Below are positions 52,417 through 63,345 of a stretch of DNA of 64,000 nucleotides, piece after piece. The translations under genes and the position numbers were made by a program. The stretch's first letter is position 1; each line of letters begins with the position of its first letter. Below the pieces are notes generated by a model. That model was given only the letters and a program-made list of their open reading frames with translations. It did not search any database and was not told the origin of the DNA. Source of the DNA: Chloroflexota bacterium (lineage in GTDB: Bacteria > Chloroflexota > Anaerolineae > Caldilineales > Caldilineaceae); contig BOKO01000009.1 in assembly GCA_016861025.1 (NCBI GenBank), positions 124,001 to 188,000 on the forward strand. Direction: 5' to 3'.

Positions 52417-52794
52417 ATGTCGGTAGGACAGCGCCTACGGGAAGTTCGAGAACAGACAGGCCTGTCACTTGGACAGGTGGCGCAGTACGAAGAAATAGGG
52501 CGCCAATATCTTTCTAAGCTGGAATTGGGAACTAACAATCCGCCAGCATGGGAACTGTTACGGCGTCTCGCTCGACGCTACCACGTCTCCGCCGACTACC
52601 TGTTGGGTCTGGTGGACGACCCCGCCGGGCGGCGGGACTTGTCGCCGGAACTGCAAGAGATCGCCCGCATCTGGGCCGAGCTAGACAACGACCAGCGCCG
52701 CCTGGTGCTCGACACCATGAAGATGCTGGTCAAAGTGAGGACGCCGCACGTCATCGGCGGCGAAGAAAAGGAACCGAAAGAGCAACCTTTGTGA
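52417..52794 (+). CDS. XRE-family repressor (CI-like)
   Basis: This 125-residue protein has an N-terminal HTH_XRE domain (VGQRLREVREQTGLSLGQVA then QYEEIGRQYLSKLELGTNNP, residues 2-45) and continues RYHVSADYLLGLVDDPAGRR. The C-terminal 50 residues are helical (RIWAELDNDQRRLVLDTMKM); no LexA-type Ser/Lys protease is present, so induction is not by classical self-cleavage. It is transcribed rightward from the switch region and probably keeps the leftward operon off. A GTG five codons upstream is possible. Confidence 0.85.
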   Translation: MSVGQRLREVREQTGLSLGQVAQYEEIGRQYLSKLELGTNNPPAWELLRRLARRYHVSADYLLGLVDDPAGRRDLSPELQEIARIWAELDNDQRRLVLDTMKMLVKVRTPHVIGGEEKEPKEQPL

Positions 52795-52907
52795 CCGACT
52801 GGATCGCCCACGTCCTCTACATCCTGCGCCGCCGTCGCCAGCGTCGTCGCGTCTGGTTCTACATCGGCGAGCAGGTCATCCCGCTGTCGGGCGAAGAAAC
52901 CTACTAG
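52791..52907 (+). CDS. Small basic protein coupled to the repressor
   Basis: A 38-residue frame starts at GTG 52791, overlapping the repressor TGA (GTGA). It reads MTDWIAHVLYILRRRRQRRR, then VWFYIGEQVIPLSGEETY. A hydrophobic helix, an Arg cluster and a short tail. Coupling suggests it is made with the repressor in lysogens. Confidence 0.5.
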   Translation: MTDWIAHVLYILRRRRQRRRVWFYIGEQVIPLSGEETY

Positions 52908-52933
52908 GACGCACAACCTTTTCTTGTCAGACG
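52907..52933. promoter_or_regulatory. 27-bp prophage motif, copy 12
   Basis: GGACGCACAA, seven bases, TTGTCAGACG. It begins at the stop codon of the small basic protein. A variant with a 17-bp spacer (CGTCCCACAA at 52987 and TTGTCGGACA at 53014) lies 60 bp further on. Confidence 0.75.
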
Positions 52934-53122
52934 TTCTGATCGGCGCAGAATGCGACACACACCGCATGGTCATCACCCAAACACACCGTCCCACAATCGG
53001 CGCAGGCGCATCCTTGTCGGACATCCGCCCACCCGCCAACATCACAGCGCAGCCACCCGCCAACCGCAAGGATCGCACCAAACCCCACCCATGCGGTCAA
53101 CGGTTCGCCATCTAGCCGTCAC
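52934..53122. other. Attachment-site arm region without gene
   Basis: About 190 bp before attR. It holds the wide-spaced motif variant (52987-53023) and no credible gene: one frame from 52924 is open for 63 codons but has only a TTG start inside motif copy 12 and low-complexity content. After excision this region would sit next to int1. Confidence 0.45.
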
Positions 53123-53170
<48 letters not shown>

Positions 53171-53279
53171 CTCTACATGAAATGCATCGCCAATGTTCCC
53201 CTGCTCTGCCCGACGTGGAACACGTTGGGCAGTTTACTTCCCATCACCTGCGACATCGAGTTCGCGAAACAGATTGACT

Positions 53280-55352
53280 ATGCTCCTGATACTTCTTCTG
53301 TTGACTGCTCTTTTCTGTGCTGTTGTGGGTGCTCTGACGGGCAACTGGATGATGTTGGTCGCCGCTGCTGTTATGATGGCGGCGGCGATGGCGCGACTCA
53401 ACAGCGCCGGTGGCCGCAAGGATCTGCAAGCTGTACAACGACTGACAGGTCGCGTCCTCGGCAGCCATTGGCAGATCGTTTTCGGCGCGGGATTGCTTTC
53501 GGCGGGAAGCGCCGCGTATGTCGCCGTCGTCTACGGCGACCCGAATCCAGCGGCAATCGTGCTCTGGCTGAGCAGCATTCTGCTGTTTCTGGTCAGCGGA
53601 TTACTGCACGATCGCAAATCTCATTTATGGCGCAGATTGCTGATCGCGGCGCATCTTGACCGTTACGACTGGCTGGCGATGGCTATACTAACCGCAGCGG
53701 CGTTGCTGTTGCGCATATACCAGCTCGATGCCGGCCTGCCCGCCATACACGGTGACGAAGGCGAGATGGGTATGTATGCGCGACTTGCGCTCTTCGGCCC
53801 CGGCGGCGAACGCGGCGAATTGCCGCTTCCTTACTTTCGCACTGCGTTTCTCGATCATCCAACACTCTTTCATTTTGTACAGGCTGCTGCACTGGCGCTG
53901 TTCGGCAACACTATGTACAGTTTAAAGCTGCTTTCGGCGATCGTCGGTGCGCTCTGTACACCTCTTATCTATATCATCGGACGCGTCGGTTGGGGACGCG
54001 CTGCAGGGCTGAGTGCAGCGTGGCTGCTGGCAGTGTCACACTTGCATATTCAATATAGTCGCATTGCGCTCAACAACATCGAGACAGTCTGGTTTGTCAT
54101 CCTTTTTGTTGCGCTCTTGCTGCTGATCGATCTGTTGGGTGACATCAAACGCGGCGACGCCAAGACGGGACCAACAATGACAACCGAAATGCCGTCCACC
54201 GACAAACAAGACGCCGTGCTTAACGACGAAGTTCTGACACACCAACCATCGAACACTTCATCAGAATCGACCGATCGGCGGCTGACGCTGTTTGTGCTGC
54301 TTGGCCTGACAGTTGGGTTGAGTCAGTATTTCTATTACGGATCGAGGCTTCTTCCTGTGTTGGCGGCGCCGCTGCTGCTGTTATTGTGGCGGGCAAAACG
54401 CGCATCAATGCGCGATTTGATGGTTGCCGGCTTGAGCGCAATCGCCGTCTATCTTCCGTTGCTGCACTTCTATACACAAAACCTGCCCGCGTTTCTCAAT
54501 CGATCGCGCGGCGTCGGTGTATTTAGCCAGGAAGCCATTCAACACGCATTGGGTGCAGACGCTGTCTGGCCGGATGACTGGCAGAAACTGTTGTTGCACC
54601 AGATTCAAGAAAATGTAGGCTTTTTTGTTCGGAGCGGCGATCGTTCGGCATTTTACATGCCGGAAATTCCCGCGTTCGATCTGGTTACGATTGCGTTCTT
54701 CTGGCTGGGACTTGGCGTGCTGGCAAGCCAGTGGCGTCGCTTCCCGGCGCAGGCTGTGTTGATGTGGCTTCTGCTAGGCGTGTTGTTGGGCGGCGTCACA
54801 ACGGTGGATCCACCAAACGCACCGCGGCTGATCGTTGCTGCCCCGGCGGTGTTTGTCATCGCCGGCGCGGCAATTCAGCAGTTGTATGACATGCTGCCTG
54901 CGGTCTGGCTCCAACGCCAACAATGGGTTGCTGCTGCGGCAATGCTTCTTCTTTTTATCGTGACATTTCAGATCAACTTTATTGCATATTTTGACCACTA
55001 TGCGCGTCTTCAACCATTTCGGACCCGTGAGGTGCTCTCACACCTCATTGCCGAACATGCCGCGACGCATCGCAGCGTGTTGATGGGCGCCCCCAATCTC
55101 TACGCGAACCACGGCGCAATTCGCTTCATTGCCGAAGGCTCGAATCGGAGCGATCTTTTCTCCGTCGATGAATTTCCATCCCAAATGGAAGCAGCAGCGG
55201 CGGCGCGCCAGGATATACTGCTGATCGCGACAGGGGAACATTTGGACGAGATGGAGATCATTCGTCAACAACACCCCGGCGGTGAATTCGGCGAATATTT
55301 TGAGAAACCAGACCAGATCGGCTTTGCATACTATCTGTTGCCATCTCCGTAG
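53280..55352 (+). CDS. PMT/ArnT-type membrane glycosyltransferase (GT39-like)
   Basis: This 690-residue membrane protein has an N-terminal membrane pair, then a PMT_2-like domain with about ten helices. The first large loop contains LPAIHGDEGEMGMYARLALF, with the Asp-Glu pair typical for lipid-linked sugar transferases, and later SHLHIQYSRIALNNIETVWF. A polar insertion (GDAKTGPTMTTEMPSTDKQD, about residues 292-345) and an extracytoplasmic C-terminal region follow. It would move a sugar from a polyprenyl carrier to a protein or lipid. ATG 53280 fits the first hydrophobic segment; an earlier ATG at 53193 is possible. Its upstream region was changed by prophage insertion. Confidence 0.82.
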   Translation: MLLILLLLTALFCAVVGALTGNWMMLVAAAVMMAAAMARLNSAGGRKDLQAVQRLTGRVLGSHWQIVFGAGLLSAGSAAYVAVVYGDPNPAAIVLWLSSILLFLVSGLLHDRKSHLWRRLLIAAHLDRYDWLAMAILTAAALLLRIYQLDAGLPAIHGDEGEMGMYARLALFGPGGERGELPLPYFRTAFLDHPTLFHFVQAAALALFGNTMYSLKLLSAIVGALCTPLIYIIGRVGWGRAAGLSAAWLLAVSHLHIQYSRIALNNIETVWFVILFVALLLLIDLLGDIKRGDAKTGPTMTTEMPSTDKQDAVLNDEVLTHQPSNTSSESTDRRLTLFVLLGLTVGLSQYFYYGSRLLPVLAAPLLLLLWRAKRASMRDLMVAGLSAIAVYLPLLHFYTQNLPAFLNRSRGVGVFSQEAIQHALGADAVWPDDWQKLLLHQIQENVGFFVRSGDRSAFYMPEIPAFDLVTIAFFWLGLGVLASQWRRFPAQAVLMWLLLGVLLGGVTTVDPPNAPRLIVAAPAVFVIAGAAIQQLYDMLPAVWLQRQQWVAAAAMLLLFIVTFQINFIAYFDHYARLQPFRTREVLSHLIAEHAATHRSVLMGAPNLYANHGAIRFIAEGSNRSDLFSVDEFPSQMEAAAAARQDILLIATGEHLDEMEIIRQQHPGGEFGEYFEKPDQIGFAYYLLPSP

Positions 55353-55354
55353 CC

Positions 55355-56500
55355 ATGCACATCTTGACTGCAATTCCTACGCAACCCATTGCAATCTCCC
55401 GAAACAGCGCCTGGTTGGTCGCTATCATCCTGTTTGTCTGCATTTTTTGGCCCGAAGCAGTTGCATCAGCGGAAGAAACAAACCAAGCGGCGCCTTCACC
55501 CGACAAGGTGCTCTACCTGACCTTTGACGATGGCCCTTCCGACTACACCCAGGAAATCCTTGATCTGCTCGCACGGTACGACGCCAAAGCTACATTCTTT
55601 GTCATCGGTCGCGCCGCTGCCAGCCAACCGGAATTGATCGAAATAATTTTTGCCGCAGGACATGGGCTGGGCAACCACACTTACAACCATCCGTCGTTGC
55701 CATCGGTCAGCAGAGAGCGCATGGTGGACGAAGTCGCCAAAACCGCCGCAGTGCTCGGTGATCGCGATGGCGGTTGTCTGCGACCACCCTATGGCGCACG
55801 CAATGCGGCCGTGGTGAAAAATACCGAGCAACTCGGCTATCAGCTTGCATTATGGACGATCGACCCGCGCGACTGGGCGCGACCGGGCGCCCGCGTCATT
55901 GCAAATCACGTCATCACGCACGCCCACCCGGACGGCGTGGTGGTGATGCACGACGGCGGCGGCAACCGCGCCCAAACCGTGGCTGCGCTGCGCATCATCC
56001 TGCCCGCACTGGCGAAACAGGGCTATCGCTTTGCCGCCATGTGCCGGGATGGCGTTGCGCCGCCACTCCAGAAGCAGGCGCCGCCGCCCATGCCGCCCAG
56101 CTCAGCGCCGATTCTGACGACCAGCGCCCCTTCAGCCAACAAGGGATCAGCCAACGCCAGCGCCACCGACGATGTCGCAGTTGAGGAGGCGCCGCCAGCG
56201 CCGTTGGGCGTTGTCTCGTTCACCAGCCCGAAAGCCGGCGCAACTGTGCGCGGCGTAGTGGCGGTGACGGCGGTGGCGACGCATCCCACATTTCGCAAAT
56301 GGCAACTTGATCTGATTCTCGATGGTGGCTCCGACACATTTCTTGCACTAGGCGAGGCGCCGGCGGATGAGCCAACCGAATTAGTGCGCTGGGATACGGC
56401 GCTCTATCCTGACGGCGAGCATCAACTGCGGTTGCGTGTGGTGTATGAAGGCATGAACTACGACGAGATTCTGCTGCCGGTCACGGTGGCGAATCAGTAG
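55355..56500 (+). CDS. Secreted NodB-type polysaccharide deacetylase
   Basis: This 381-residue protein has an N-terminal signal (WLVAIILFVCIFWPEAVASA) and a NodB domain: LYLTFDDGPSDYTQEILDLL (catalytic Asp and metal Asp), LGNHTYNHPSLPS (H-x3-H metal motif, seen as NHTYNH), CLRPPYGARNAAV, and GVVVMHDGGGNRAQT. After a Pro/Ala linker a C-terminal Ig-like domain follows (VVSFTSPKAGATVRGVVAVT). It would remove acetyl groups from cell-wall or capsule polymers. It starts 3 bp after the glycosyltransferase stop, so the two form an envelope-glycan operon. Confidence 0.9.
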   Translation: MHILTAIPTQPIAISRNSAWLVAIILFVCIFWPEAVASAEETNQAAPSPDKVLYLTFDDGPSDYTQEILDLLARYDAKATFFVIGRAAASQPELIEIIFAAGHGLGNHTYNHPSLPSVSRERMVDEVAKTAAVLGDRDGGCLRPPYGARNAAVVKNTEQLGYQLALWTIDPRDWARPGARVIANHVITHAHPDGVVVMHDGGGNRAQTVAALRIILPALAKQGYRFAAMCRDGVAPPLQKQAPPPMPPSSAPILTTSAPSANKGSANASATDDVAVEEAPPAPLGVVSFTSPKAGATVRGVVAVTAVATHPTFRKWQLDLILDGGSDTFLALGEAPADEPTELVRWDTALYPDGEHQLRLRVVYEGMNYDEILLPVTVANQ

Positions 56501-56526
56501 ACGCCATGCTCGCCGCAGCGCGTCTC

Positions 56527-57342
56527 CTACGCCAGGTCGCGCCGCGCAAAGATCCACACCGCCGCGCCGACGCCGCCGAGCAGCCAGCCAAGCAGCACGA
56601 TCACGCCGAATGGATCGACCCTGCCCGTGGCGACGATCTCCTGCGGAAAGTAGTGATGCCAGGGGTTGAGCCAGGCGAGCGAGGAGTTGGCGATGAGCGG
56701 GATCACGTCGAGCACAAACGAGATGAGCGTCCACGCAATCGCCAGTGCACCGCCGATCGATGTGCGGCTGAAGAAGCTGGCAATCAAGAACGCGCCGCCG
56801 CCCAGCGCCGCAAAGAGCAGCCACGCCATCGCCGCCGCCAGCAAATAATTGGGGAGCGGCAGATCGTAAGGCAGCGCCGTTACGCCCACTGCCAGCCCGA
56901 TCCACGCAGTCAGCCCCACCACGCCGGCGCCCAGCGTCATCTCCAGCGCCTTGCCAAGCACAAAGGTCCAGCGCTGCACCGGGCGGCTGAGCACGAGATA
57001 GATTGAGCCGCGTTCGATCTCGCCGGTCAGCCCATCTGAGGCGCGTGAGACCACAAACGCTGCGCCCAGGCCGATGAAAAGCGGATGGATCCACGTGAAC
57101 GCCAGATAATCTTGCACGCCGAAGCCAGCTTGCAAGTTCGGCGCCAGCTTGAGCAGCGTGCGCAGTCCCTCTGGGAAGGTGCGCACGACGCTGGTCACCG
57201 CCTCCATGCCGCCGATCGCCGGAAAGCTGACTGCCACCAGCCAGTGAAACGCCGCCACCGACAGCGCAAACCAGAAGAGCGACATGCGCTTGCGGCGCAG
57301 CGTGCTGCGGAAGATCAGCCAGACATCGCCTGCCTCATGCAT
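56527..57342 (-). CDS. ABC transporter permease (ABC-2 type)
   Basis: This 271-residue membrane protein has six hydrophobic segments (for example FWFALSVAAFHWLVAVSFPA, LLAAAMAWLLFAALGGGAFL, IVLLGWLLGGVGAAVWIFAR) and the phrase DGLTGEIERGSIYLVLSRPV, which precedes many ABC-2 permease cores. ATG 57342 overlaps the 3' end of the ATPase gene. It is convergent with the deacetylase gene; only 26 bp separate the stops. Confidence 0.85.
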   Translation of the reverse strand: MHEAGDVWLIFRSTLRRKRMSLFWFALSVAAFHWLVAVSFPAIGGMEAVTSVVRTFPEGLRTLLKLAPNLQAGFGVQDYLAFTWIHPLFIGLGAAFVVSRASDGLTGEIERGSIYLVLSRPVQRWTFVLGKALEMTLGAGVVGLTAWIGLAVGVTALPYDLPLPNYLLAAAMAWLLFAALGGGAFLIASFFSRTSIGGALAIAWTLISFVLDVIPLIANSSLAWLNPWHHYFPQEIVATGRVDPFGVIVLLGWLLGGVGAAVWIFARRDLA

Positions 57343-58270
57343 GGCGCTGCTCCTCAGGGCGGTAGTAGCGCAGGAAGATGTCCTCCAGCGACGGCGGCTC
57401 AATCGCCACATCGACGACGGGCAGCGCCGCCAGCAGGCGCAGTGTTGCCATGAGATCGCCGGTCAGAAACTGCCAGCGGTTGTCGGTTCGGGTGAGGGTG
57501 GAGATGCCGGGCAGCGCGGCAAGTTGTTGCTCGATCTCTGGCGTGTTGTTGGCAAATTGCACCGTGACGCGGCGCTGCATCTGTGTGCGCAGATCGTCAA
57601 TTCGATCCACGGCCGCCAGCCGTCCGCTGCGGATCAACGCCACGCGGTCGCACAATTCCTCGACTTCGCTGAGCACGTGGGACGAAAAGAAAATGGTGGC
57701 GCCGCGCGCGTGCGTCTCACGCAGCAAGCCGAACAAGGCGCGCTTGGCGAGCGGGTCAAGCCCTTCGGTCGGCTCGTCCAGAATTAGCAGGTCGGGGCGA
57801 TGCTGCATCCCTTGCACGATGTTGATCTTCTGGCGCGTGCCGCGCGAAAGCTGCCCCATCGGTCGCCGCAAATCCTGGCTGCGCAGTTCGAGCGCGTCGA
57901 TCAGGCGGTTGCGGTCAACCGGCGGGCGGCGCTGCAGCCGCGCCAGCTCGTCGAGCAACCATTTGCCCGTCGCCGCGGGGTCCAGTCCGGCGACATCGGG
58001 CACGAAGCCGAGTTGGCTGCGTGCTTGCAGTGCAGCTTTGGGCGCCGCCATGTCGTGACCAAGCAGATGCACCGCGCCAGCGGTCGGGCGCAGAAAACCG
58101 AGCAGCAGCCGGATTGTCGTCGTCTTGCCGGCGCCGTTCGGCCCAAGAAAACCGAGCACTTCGCCCGCCGCGACGCGCAGATTCAGGTCGCTGACCGCCT
58201 CGAAGTCGCCGTAACGTTTCGAGACGCTTTGCAGTGCGATTGCAGGCGTAGAGCCATTAACGGCGACCAT
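57335..58270 (-). CDS. ABC transporter ATP-binding protein
   Basis: This 311-residue ATPase has Walker A FLGPNGAGKTTTIRLLLGFL (near residue 42), signature QLSRGTRQKINIVQGM, and Walker B DLLILDEPTEGLDPLAKRAL, then the switch His in IFFSSHVLSEVEELC. A C-terminal domain of about 80 residues follows, usual for exporter ATPases of the ABC-2 group. It pairs with the permease downstream. The substrate is unknown. Its start overlaps the end of the RibD-like gene. Confidence 0.92.
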   Translation of the reverse strand: MVAVNGSTPAIALQSVSKRYGDFEAVSDLNLRVAAGEVLGFLGPNGAGKTTTIRLLLGFLRPTAGAVHLLGHDMAAPKAALQARSQLGFVPDVAGLDPAATGKWLLDELARLQRRPPVDRNRLIDALELRSQDLRRPMGQLSRGTRQKINIVQGMQHRPDLLILDEPTEGLDPLAKRALFGLLRETHARGATIFFSSHVLSEVEELCDRVALIRSGRLAAVDRIDDLRTQMQRRVTVQFANNTPEIEQQLAALPGISTLTRTDNRWQFLTGDLMATLRLLAALPVVDVAIEPPSLEDIFLRYYRPEEQRHA

Positions 58271-59081
58271 AGCAGCCAAATAACTGCCCAACGCCGTCGA
58301 GCGCGTGCGGGTCATAGGCCAGGCTGAGCAGCGGCAGATCGACCGGCGCATCCAACAGCGGACCATCGACAATGCTGGAAAAGGGCGTTGCGCCCAGCAC
58401 GCGGCAGACCTGCGTCAGGTAGAGGCGGTCAAGCACGCCGTCTTCCAGCAGCATGTGCGCGATCTTGGGACCGGCGGCGGAATAGATGAGCCTATAGCCG
58501 AGGTCCGCCATCAGCCGCACAAACACATCGCCGCCTACACGCTCCTCGCCCGCCACGTAGACCCGCCCGACCTGCGCCTCCAACGCATGGATGCGCGCCG
58601 CGTCGGCACGGTGGTCGGTGACGATGATCACGTGGCGGCCACCGTGCGTCAGCGCGTCGGGCACGGGAAAGTCGAGCGTGCTGCTCACCACCACCAGGTC
58701 CGGCTGCGGTGAGAGTCCCTGCCCGGCGCGCCAGGCCACGAGATCGGCGAAGCGTGGGTCGTCGTAGACGCGCAGAATCTCCTGCGCCTTGCCCGCCGCA
58801 TAATCGCGCAGATAGCGCCCGGTGGTGATGATCAGGTCAGCCTGGATCGCCAGCTCCTGAAAGAGCCGCCAATCGCGCGCGTTGGTGACGTTGGGCGGCG
58901 CCTTCATGCCGCCCTTCATCGGGTCAGGCACCGCGATGCGCCCATCAAGGCTGGTGACAAAGTTGGCGTAAACAAAGGGCTGATCCGCCGCCGCCCGCCG
59001 CAGTTCGTGGGCAAGATAGAGTCCTTCCAGTGGGCGAATTTCTTGCGCTGGAAAGAGCTGGGTCACGTACGATGCAGACAT
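58257..59081 (-). CDS. RibD C-terminal-like pyrimidine/dihydrofolate reductase-fold protein
   Basis: This 274-residue protein has the DHFR-like fold of RibD C-terminal domains: FVYANFVTSLDGRIAVPD (usual start S-x-D-G), ADLIITTGRYLRDYAAGKAQ, PDLVVVSSTLDFPVPDAL, and YRLIYSAAGPKIAHMLLEDG with LYLTQVCRVLGATPFSSIVD. There is no deaminase domain, so it is not a complete RibD. It may reduce a pteridine or pyrimidine with NADPH. It overlaps the ABC ATPase gene by 14 bp. Confidence 0.83.
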   Translation of the reverse strand: MSASYVTQLFPAQEIRPLEGLYLAHELRRAAADQPFVYANFVTSLDGRIAVPDPMKGGMKAPPNVTNARDWRLFQELAIQADLIITTGRYLRDYAAGKAQEILRVYDDPRFADLVAWRAGQGLSPQPDLVVVSSTLDFPVPDALTHGGRHVIIVTDHRADAARIHALEAQVGRVYVAGEERVGGDVFVRLMADLGYRLIYSAAGPKIAHMLLEDGVLDRLYLTQVCRVLGATPFSSIVDGPLLDAPVDLPLLSLAYDPHALDGVGQLFGCYGRR

Positions 59082-59116
59082 ACAATCACCAGGATATTGT
59101 GCAACTGCAATGGGAA

Positions 59117-60325
59117 CTACCGAATCAGAATCAATTCCGTTTGCGGCTCGCCGAGAAATATTGTGCCGCTCTCAGTGACGAGCACATCCTCCTCCAGCCC
59201 CATGTAGCCGTAGCCTTCGACGAACAGCCCCGGCTCGACGGTGTAGACGTGCCCGGCTTCGAGCGGATAGTTGGGCGTGTCGCCGTAACGTTCCCAGAGT
59301 GGACCCAGCACGCCGCCGCCGTCGTGACAGGCGCGCCCGAGGTGGTGGCCCGTGGCGTACTTGAATTCGGGATAGCCGGCGTCGGTGATCACCTTGCGCG
59401 CCACGGCGTCGACTTCGCGACCGGTGACGCCCGGCTTCATCGCCGCCACCGCCGCCTGAATTGCGCGCACGACGGTGTCGAATCCGTGTTGCACCGGCTC
59501 CGGCGCGCGCTCCTCACCCGGACGCAGCACATAGACCACACGCTGGATGTCGGAGCAGTACTCGTTCTGCTTGACGCCAAAGTCGAAGTGTACGAGGTGT
59601 CCGGGCGCAATGCGCATATCGGTGGGACCGGCGTGACCGACGGGTGTGTCGGGTCCGCTGTTAACCGCCGGGCACGCCGCGCGCTCCCACGAAGTTTCCA
59701 GCCCCAGCGCATCGACCTGGGCGTGCATGAAGGCGCCGATCTCGCGCTCCTCTTTGCCGACTTCGACCAGTTCAAAGGCGCGCTGATAGATGTCGAAGGT
59801 CGTGGCGATGGCGGCTTTGATGCGTTCGACCTCGGCGGGCGTCTTGCGGCTGCGCAGCGCGGTGGCGATGCGTTCCGCCGACACGAAGCGCGCCGGGTAA
59901 GGTGTGTCGCGCAGATATTCGTGCAGCAGCAGGTACAGCCCGTGCGTCAGCCCGTCGGCGTGCGAGTTGTTGGTCGAGTAATTGAGCGCGATCTGCTGCG
60001 GATCAAGCTCGGTCAGCACGCGGCGCAGCGGTTCGCTGAACGCGGCGTCGTAGGCGATCACCTCGTCGTAGGCGCCGAGTCGATAGGCGTTTTCAGCGTC
60101 GTAGCGGCCAAGGATGGCGATGCGCCGCCCGCTGCGCGTCAGGATGAAGGCGCTTTGCCAGGTGACATCGTGGCCGTAGATGAAGGGCAGCATCGGGTCG
60201 AGCACGGCGGAGGTCTCGCGCACAAAGGTGAGCCAGCAGTCGACGCCGACTTCGTTGAGGATGCCAACGGCCTGGTCAAGTTTTTCGCGGATCAAGGCGT
60301 AATCTGGGATGGTCTGGATCGTCAT
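59117..60325 (-). CDS. M24 family metallopeptidase (Xaa-Pro dipeptidase-like)
   Basis: This 402-residue protein has an N-terminal creatinase-like domain (DCWLTFVRETSAVLDPMLPF) and a pita-bread catalytic domain with the five metal ligands: Asp in LVHFDFGVKQNEY, Asp in YCSDIQRVVYVL, His in GHHLGRACHDGGG, Glu in YTVEPGLFVEG and Glu in MGLEEDVLVTESG. It likely cleaves Xaa-Pro dipeptides. ATG 60325 gives a normal N-terminus. Confidence 0.92.
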   Translation of the reverse strand: MTIQTIPDYALIREKLDQAVGILNEVGVDCWLTFVRETSAVLDPMLPFIYGHDVTWQSAFILTRSGRRIAILGRYDAENAYRLGAYDEVIAYDAAFSEPLRRVLTELDPQQIALNYSTNNSHADGLTHGLYLLLHEYLRDTPYPARFVSAERIATALRSRKTPAEVERIKAAIATTFDIYQRAFELVEVGKEEREIGAFMHAQVDALGLETSWERAACPAVNSGPDTPVGHAGPTDMRIAPGHLVHFDFGVKQNEYCSDIQRVVYVLRPGEERAPEPVQHGFDTVVRAIQAAVAAMKPGVTGREVDAVARKVITDAGYPEFKYATGHHLGRACHDGGGVLGPLWERYGDTPNYPLEAGHVYTVEPGLFVEGYGYMGLEEDVLVTESGTIFLGEPQTELILIR

Positions 60326-60362
60326 GTCTGGGATTCTCGCAATTCTTGGGAAACGGGTAAGA

Positions 60363-60752
60363 TCAGTTTATCAAGGCAACAATCAGGCTGCAAACTAGCA
60401 TCACGTAGGTGACGGGCGCCCACAGACGGCGTTCGCCGGCGCTGCGTGTGATGGTATTGAGGACGGCGGCAATCGCACTGAACGCCACGGCAAGCCAGAT
60501 CAACCAGGGCGCCGCCTGCACCAACTCAGGCAGCATCACTCCAGCAAAGGCGAGCACGACAACTGCCAGCGCAGCGAGTACGACGGCTTGCACCACCGCA
60601 GCTACGCGCAGGTGCGGCGGAAACCGGCCAGGGAACGCCCCGCCCATGGCATATTCGCCCCACGGCGCACCAAACGCAAGCGCAATCTGAAATGCAACGA
60701 CGCCTGCGGTGGCAATCGTGTAGACAATCGCTGCGATCATGATTATGTTCAT
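60363..60752 (-). CDS. Four-helix membrane protein
   Basis: This 129-residue protein has four hydrophobic segments (IIMIAAIVYTIATAGVVAFQ, RVAAVVQAVVLAALAVVVLA, PWLIWLAVAFSAIAAVLNTI, PVTYVMLVCSLIVALIN). Between helices 1 and 2 is GAPWGEYAMGGAFPGRFP, a phrase seen in small conserved membrane proteins of unknown function. It is 37 bp upstream of the M24 peptidase on the same strand. Confidence 0.75.
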   Translation of the reverse strand: MNIIMIAAIVYTIATAGVVAFQIALAFGAPWGEYAMGGAFPGRFPPHLRVAAVVQAVVLAALAVVVLAFAGVMLPELVQAAPWLIWLAVAFSAIAAVLNTITRSAGERRLWAPVTYVMLVCSLIVALIN

Positions 60753-60961
60753 AACCGGCTCCCCTTTTCAACATTTTTTGCAGGCTGGTGCGGTGCGTTC
60801 CAGGAACGCATTGTAACAGAACCAGGCGTGATCAAATGTACAAGCCGCCGTCTTTCCGCTACAATCTTTGCTATCTCAAATCACAACCTGGCTGATCGAG
60901 GTTCACCCAGAGCAATCGTTGCCTCATCCACACCTGTTTGTTGTCGCAAGGAGTTTCTGCA
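60753..60961. promoter_or_regulatory. Divergent intergenic region
   Basis: About 210 bp between the membrane protein and the penicillin acylase-like gene. TACAAT at about 60863-60868 is a possible rightward -10 box, without a clear -35. AAGGAG lies before ATG 60962. Nothing else is evident. Confidence 0.35.
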
Positions 60962-63340
<2,379 letters not shown>

Positions 63341-63345
63341 TAGGA

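Noticed and set aside
24266..52933. The 27-bp motif as ordinary rho-independent terminators
   Set aside because: No T-run follows the copies, stems carry a conserved two-base mismatch in most copies, and real terminators with T-runs exist separately in the prophage.
52924..53115. A 63-codon rightward frame before attR
   Set aside because: Starts with TTG inside a 27-bp motif, low complexity, overlaps the motif variant; treated as noncoding.
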